The translations under genes were made by a program, and so were the position numbers. Positions 7,480 through 8,068 of a stretch of DNA of 8,068 nt are shown here, one piece after another. The DNA comes from Campylobacteraceae bacterium (GTDB taxonomy: Bacteria > Campylobacterota > Campylobacteria > Campylobacterales > Campylobacteraceae): positions 1 to 8,068 of the forward strand of contig JAIRKW010000080.1 in assembly GCA_031259875.1 (NCBI GenBank), given 5' to 3'. The notes beneath the pieces were generated by a model. It had not been told where the DNA came from, did no database searches, and was given only the letters and a program-made list of their open reading frames with translations. Positions within the stretch are counted from its first letter, which is position 1, and each line of letters starts with the position of its first letter.

Positions 7480-7490
7480 TATAGGTAGTT

Positions 7491-7515
7491 GATACATTTT
7501 GTTGTGTCGGCTATC
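7491..7515 (-). repeat. isolated minus-strand copy of the repeat core
   Basis: Read on the minus strand this is AGCCGACACAA, then CAAAA, then TGTATC. It matches the core and following dyad half seen in the 3870-4600 array (AGCCGATGTAA...TTGTAT at 3997). Positions 7491-7496 (GATACA) and 7503-7508 (TGTGTC) form the imperfect dyad. It lies on the far side of the lipoprotein gene, in opposite orientation to the array. Confidence 0.4.
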
Positions 7516-7951
7516 TATGCATCTTATAATTCCAGCGGCCGAGCACATTGCTTTAAGAACAGTGTGATTTATCAGAATAATCCTTTAAGCTTAACAACCA
7601 AAAATATCATTTTTATCATATGTTTTTTGAAAATATTTTCTTAGTTTTATTTGCAGAACATGATATAAAAATGTCGCGAGTTCAGTAAAAATAGGAAAAG
7701 CGGGTTAGAGATAAAATAATTCAAAAAGTAAGATTTTTTAATCAACCTTCATACATAATCCCAAAAGTTTTTTATGAATAATTTAAGGTATATAATAATA
7801 GTAGTTATCAAAAATTTTCCTAGAGAGATAGTCTTAAAAGTAATTTAAGCATACTTTTTATTAAAACAACACTCAAGTCTTATATATTCTTATTCTCCTG
7901 TAATATTTTTAAGAGCACTCTTTTATGGCATAAGTCATCGATACATTTTAG
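7516..7951. other. AT-rich intergenic region, nothing coding seen
   Basis: No frame of useful length, no RNA gene signature and no clear inverted repeat is seen. A TATAAT lies at 7791-7796 (in GGTATATAATAATAG) with a T-rich stretch about 17 bp upstream but no recognisable -35. It could be a promoter in a genome that tolerates poor -35 boxes, but TATAAT is easily met by chance in DNA this AT-rich. GATACATTTTAGTAT at 7940-7954 loosely resembles the GATACA dyad of the repeats. Confidence 0.4.
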
Positions 7952-8068
7952 TATAAATGCACACAAATTAGCGCGGCACAGGCAAATGTTGGTTTTGATA
8001 CAAGCGGTGATAAATCAGATATAGGAGAAAAAGCATACGGAGCAGACTCATTCTGTCTTGGTATGTTT
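7952..8068 (+). pseudogene. open frame running off the 3' edge, coding-like but without a start codon
   Basis: Following the TAG at 7949-7951 there are 39 sense codons to the window edge. The product includes AAQANVGFDT and GDKSDIGEKAYGADSF. Base composition rises sharply in GC relative to the preceding 400 bases, and the residues (G, D, A, S, K) are those of a real protein rather than of random AT-rich translation. There is no ATG, GTG or TTG in frame and no ribosome site, so the reading frame has probably lost its 5' end, or enters here by a frameshift. The tone resembles an outer-membrane or secreted beta-rich protein, but this is a guess. The rest lies outside the window. Confidence 0.35.

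Overview
The window looks like the chromosome of an AT-rich Gram-negative bacterium. Codon choice leans on AGA for Arg and ATA for Ile, an AAAGGAG ribosome site is used, and an AcrAB-type envelope pump and an outer-membrane-type lipoprotein are present. This fits a free-living Campylobacterota relative (Sulfurimonas or Sulfurospirillum-like), but the assignment is an inference from style, not from a marker gene.

Layout. Positions 1-696 hold the 3' end of a periplasmic adaptor (membrane fusion protein) gene, and 700-3828 a complete RND multidrug-efflux permease of the HAE-1 (AcrB/MexB) family. Both are on the + strand, 3 nt apart, and form one transcription unit for a tripartite drug pump. No outer-membrane channel gene follows within the window. 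Positions 3829-5323 are a long stretch (about 1.5 kb) with no convincing gene. Its first half holds a badly decayed tandem repeat (core TTRARCCRAYRCAAA, spacing mostly 60-69 bp, about ten copies). Its second half is very AT-rich, with many TATC motifs and a seven-unit AG microsatellite. Positions 5324-7345 encode a 673-residue lipoprotein with an intact M23 metallopeptidase site, followed by a small beta-rich region and two related C-terminal modules. Positions 7346-7951 are again non-coding: two hairpins just after the lipoprotein gene, one minus-strand copy of the repeat core seen upstream, then AT-rich DNA. The last 117 bases are an open frame with coding-like composition but no start codon, running off the edge.

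How the parts fit. The adaptor and permease act together as a proton-driven exporter. The lipoprotein is an independent envelope gene, probably a peptidoglycan endopeptidase or a relative. The most unusual item is the degenerate repeat family in both non-coding regions. I cannot assign it to a known class.
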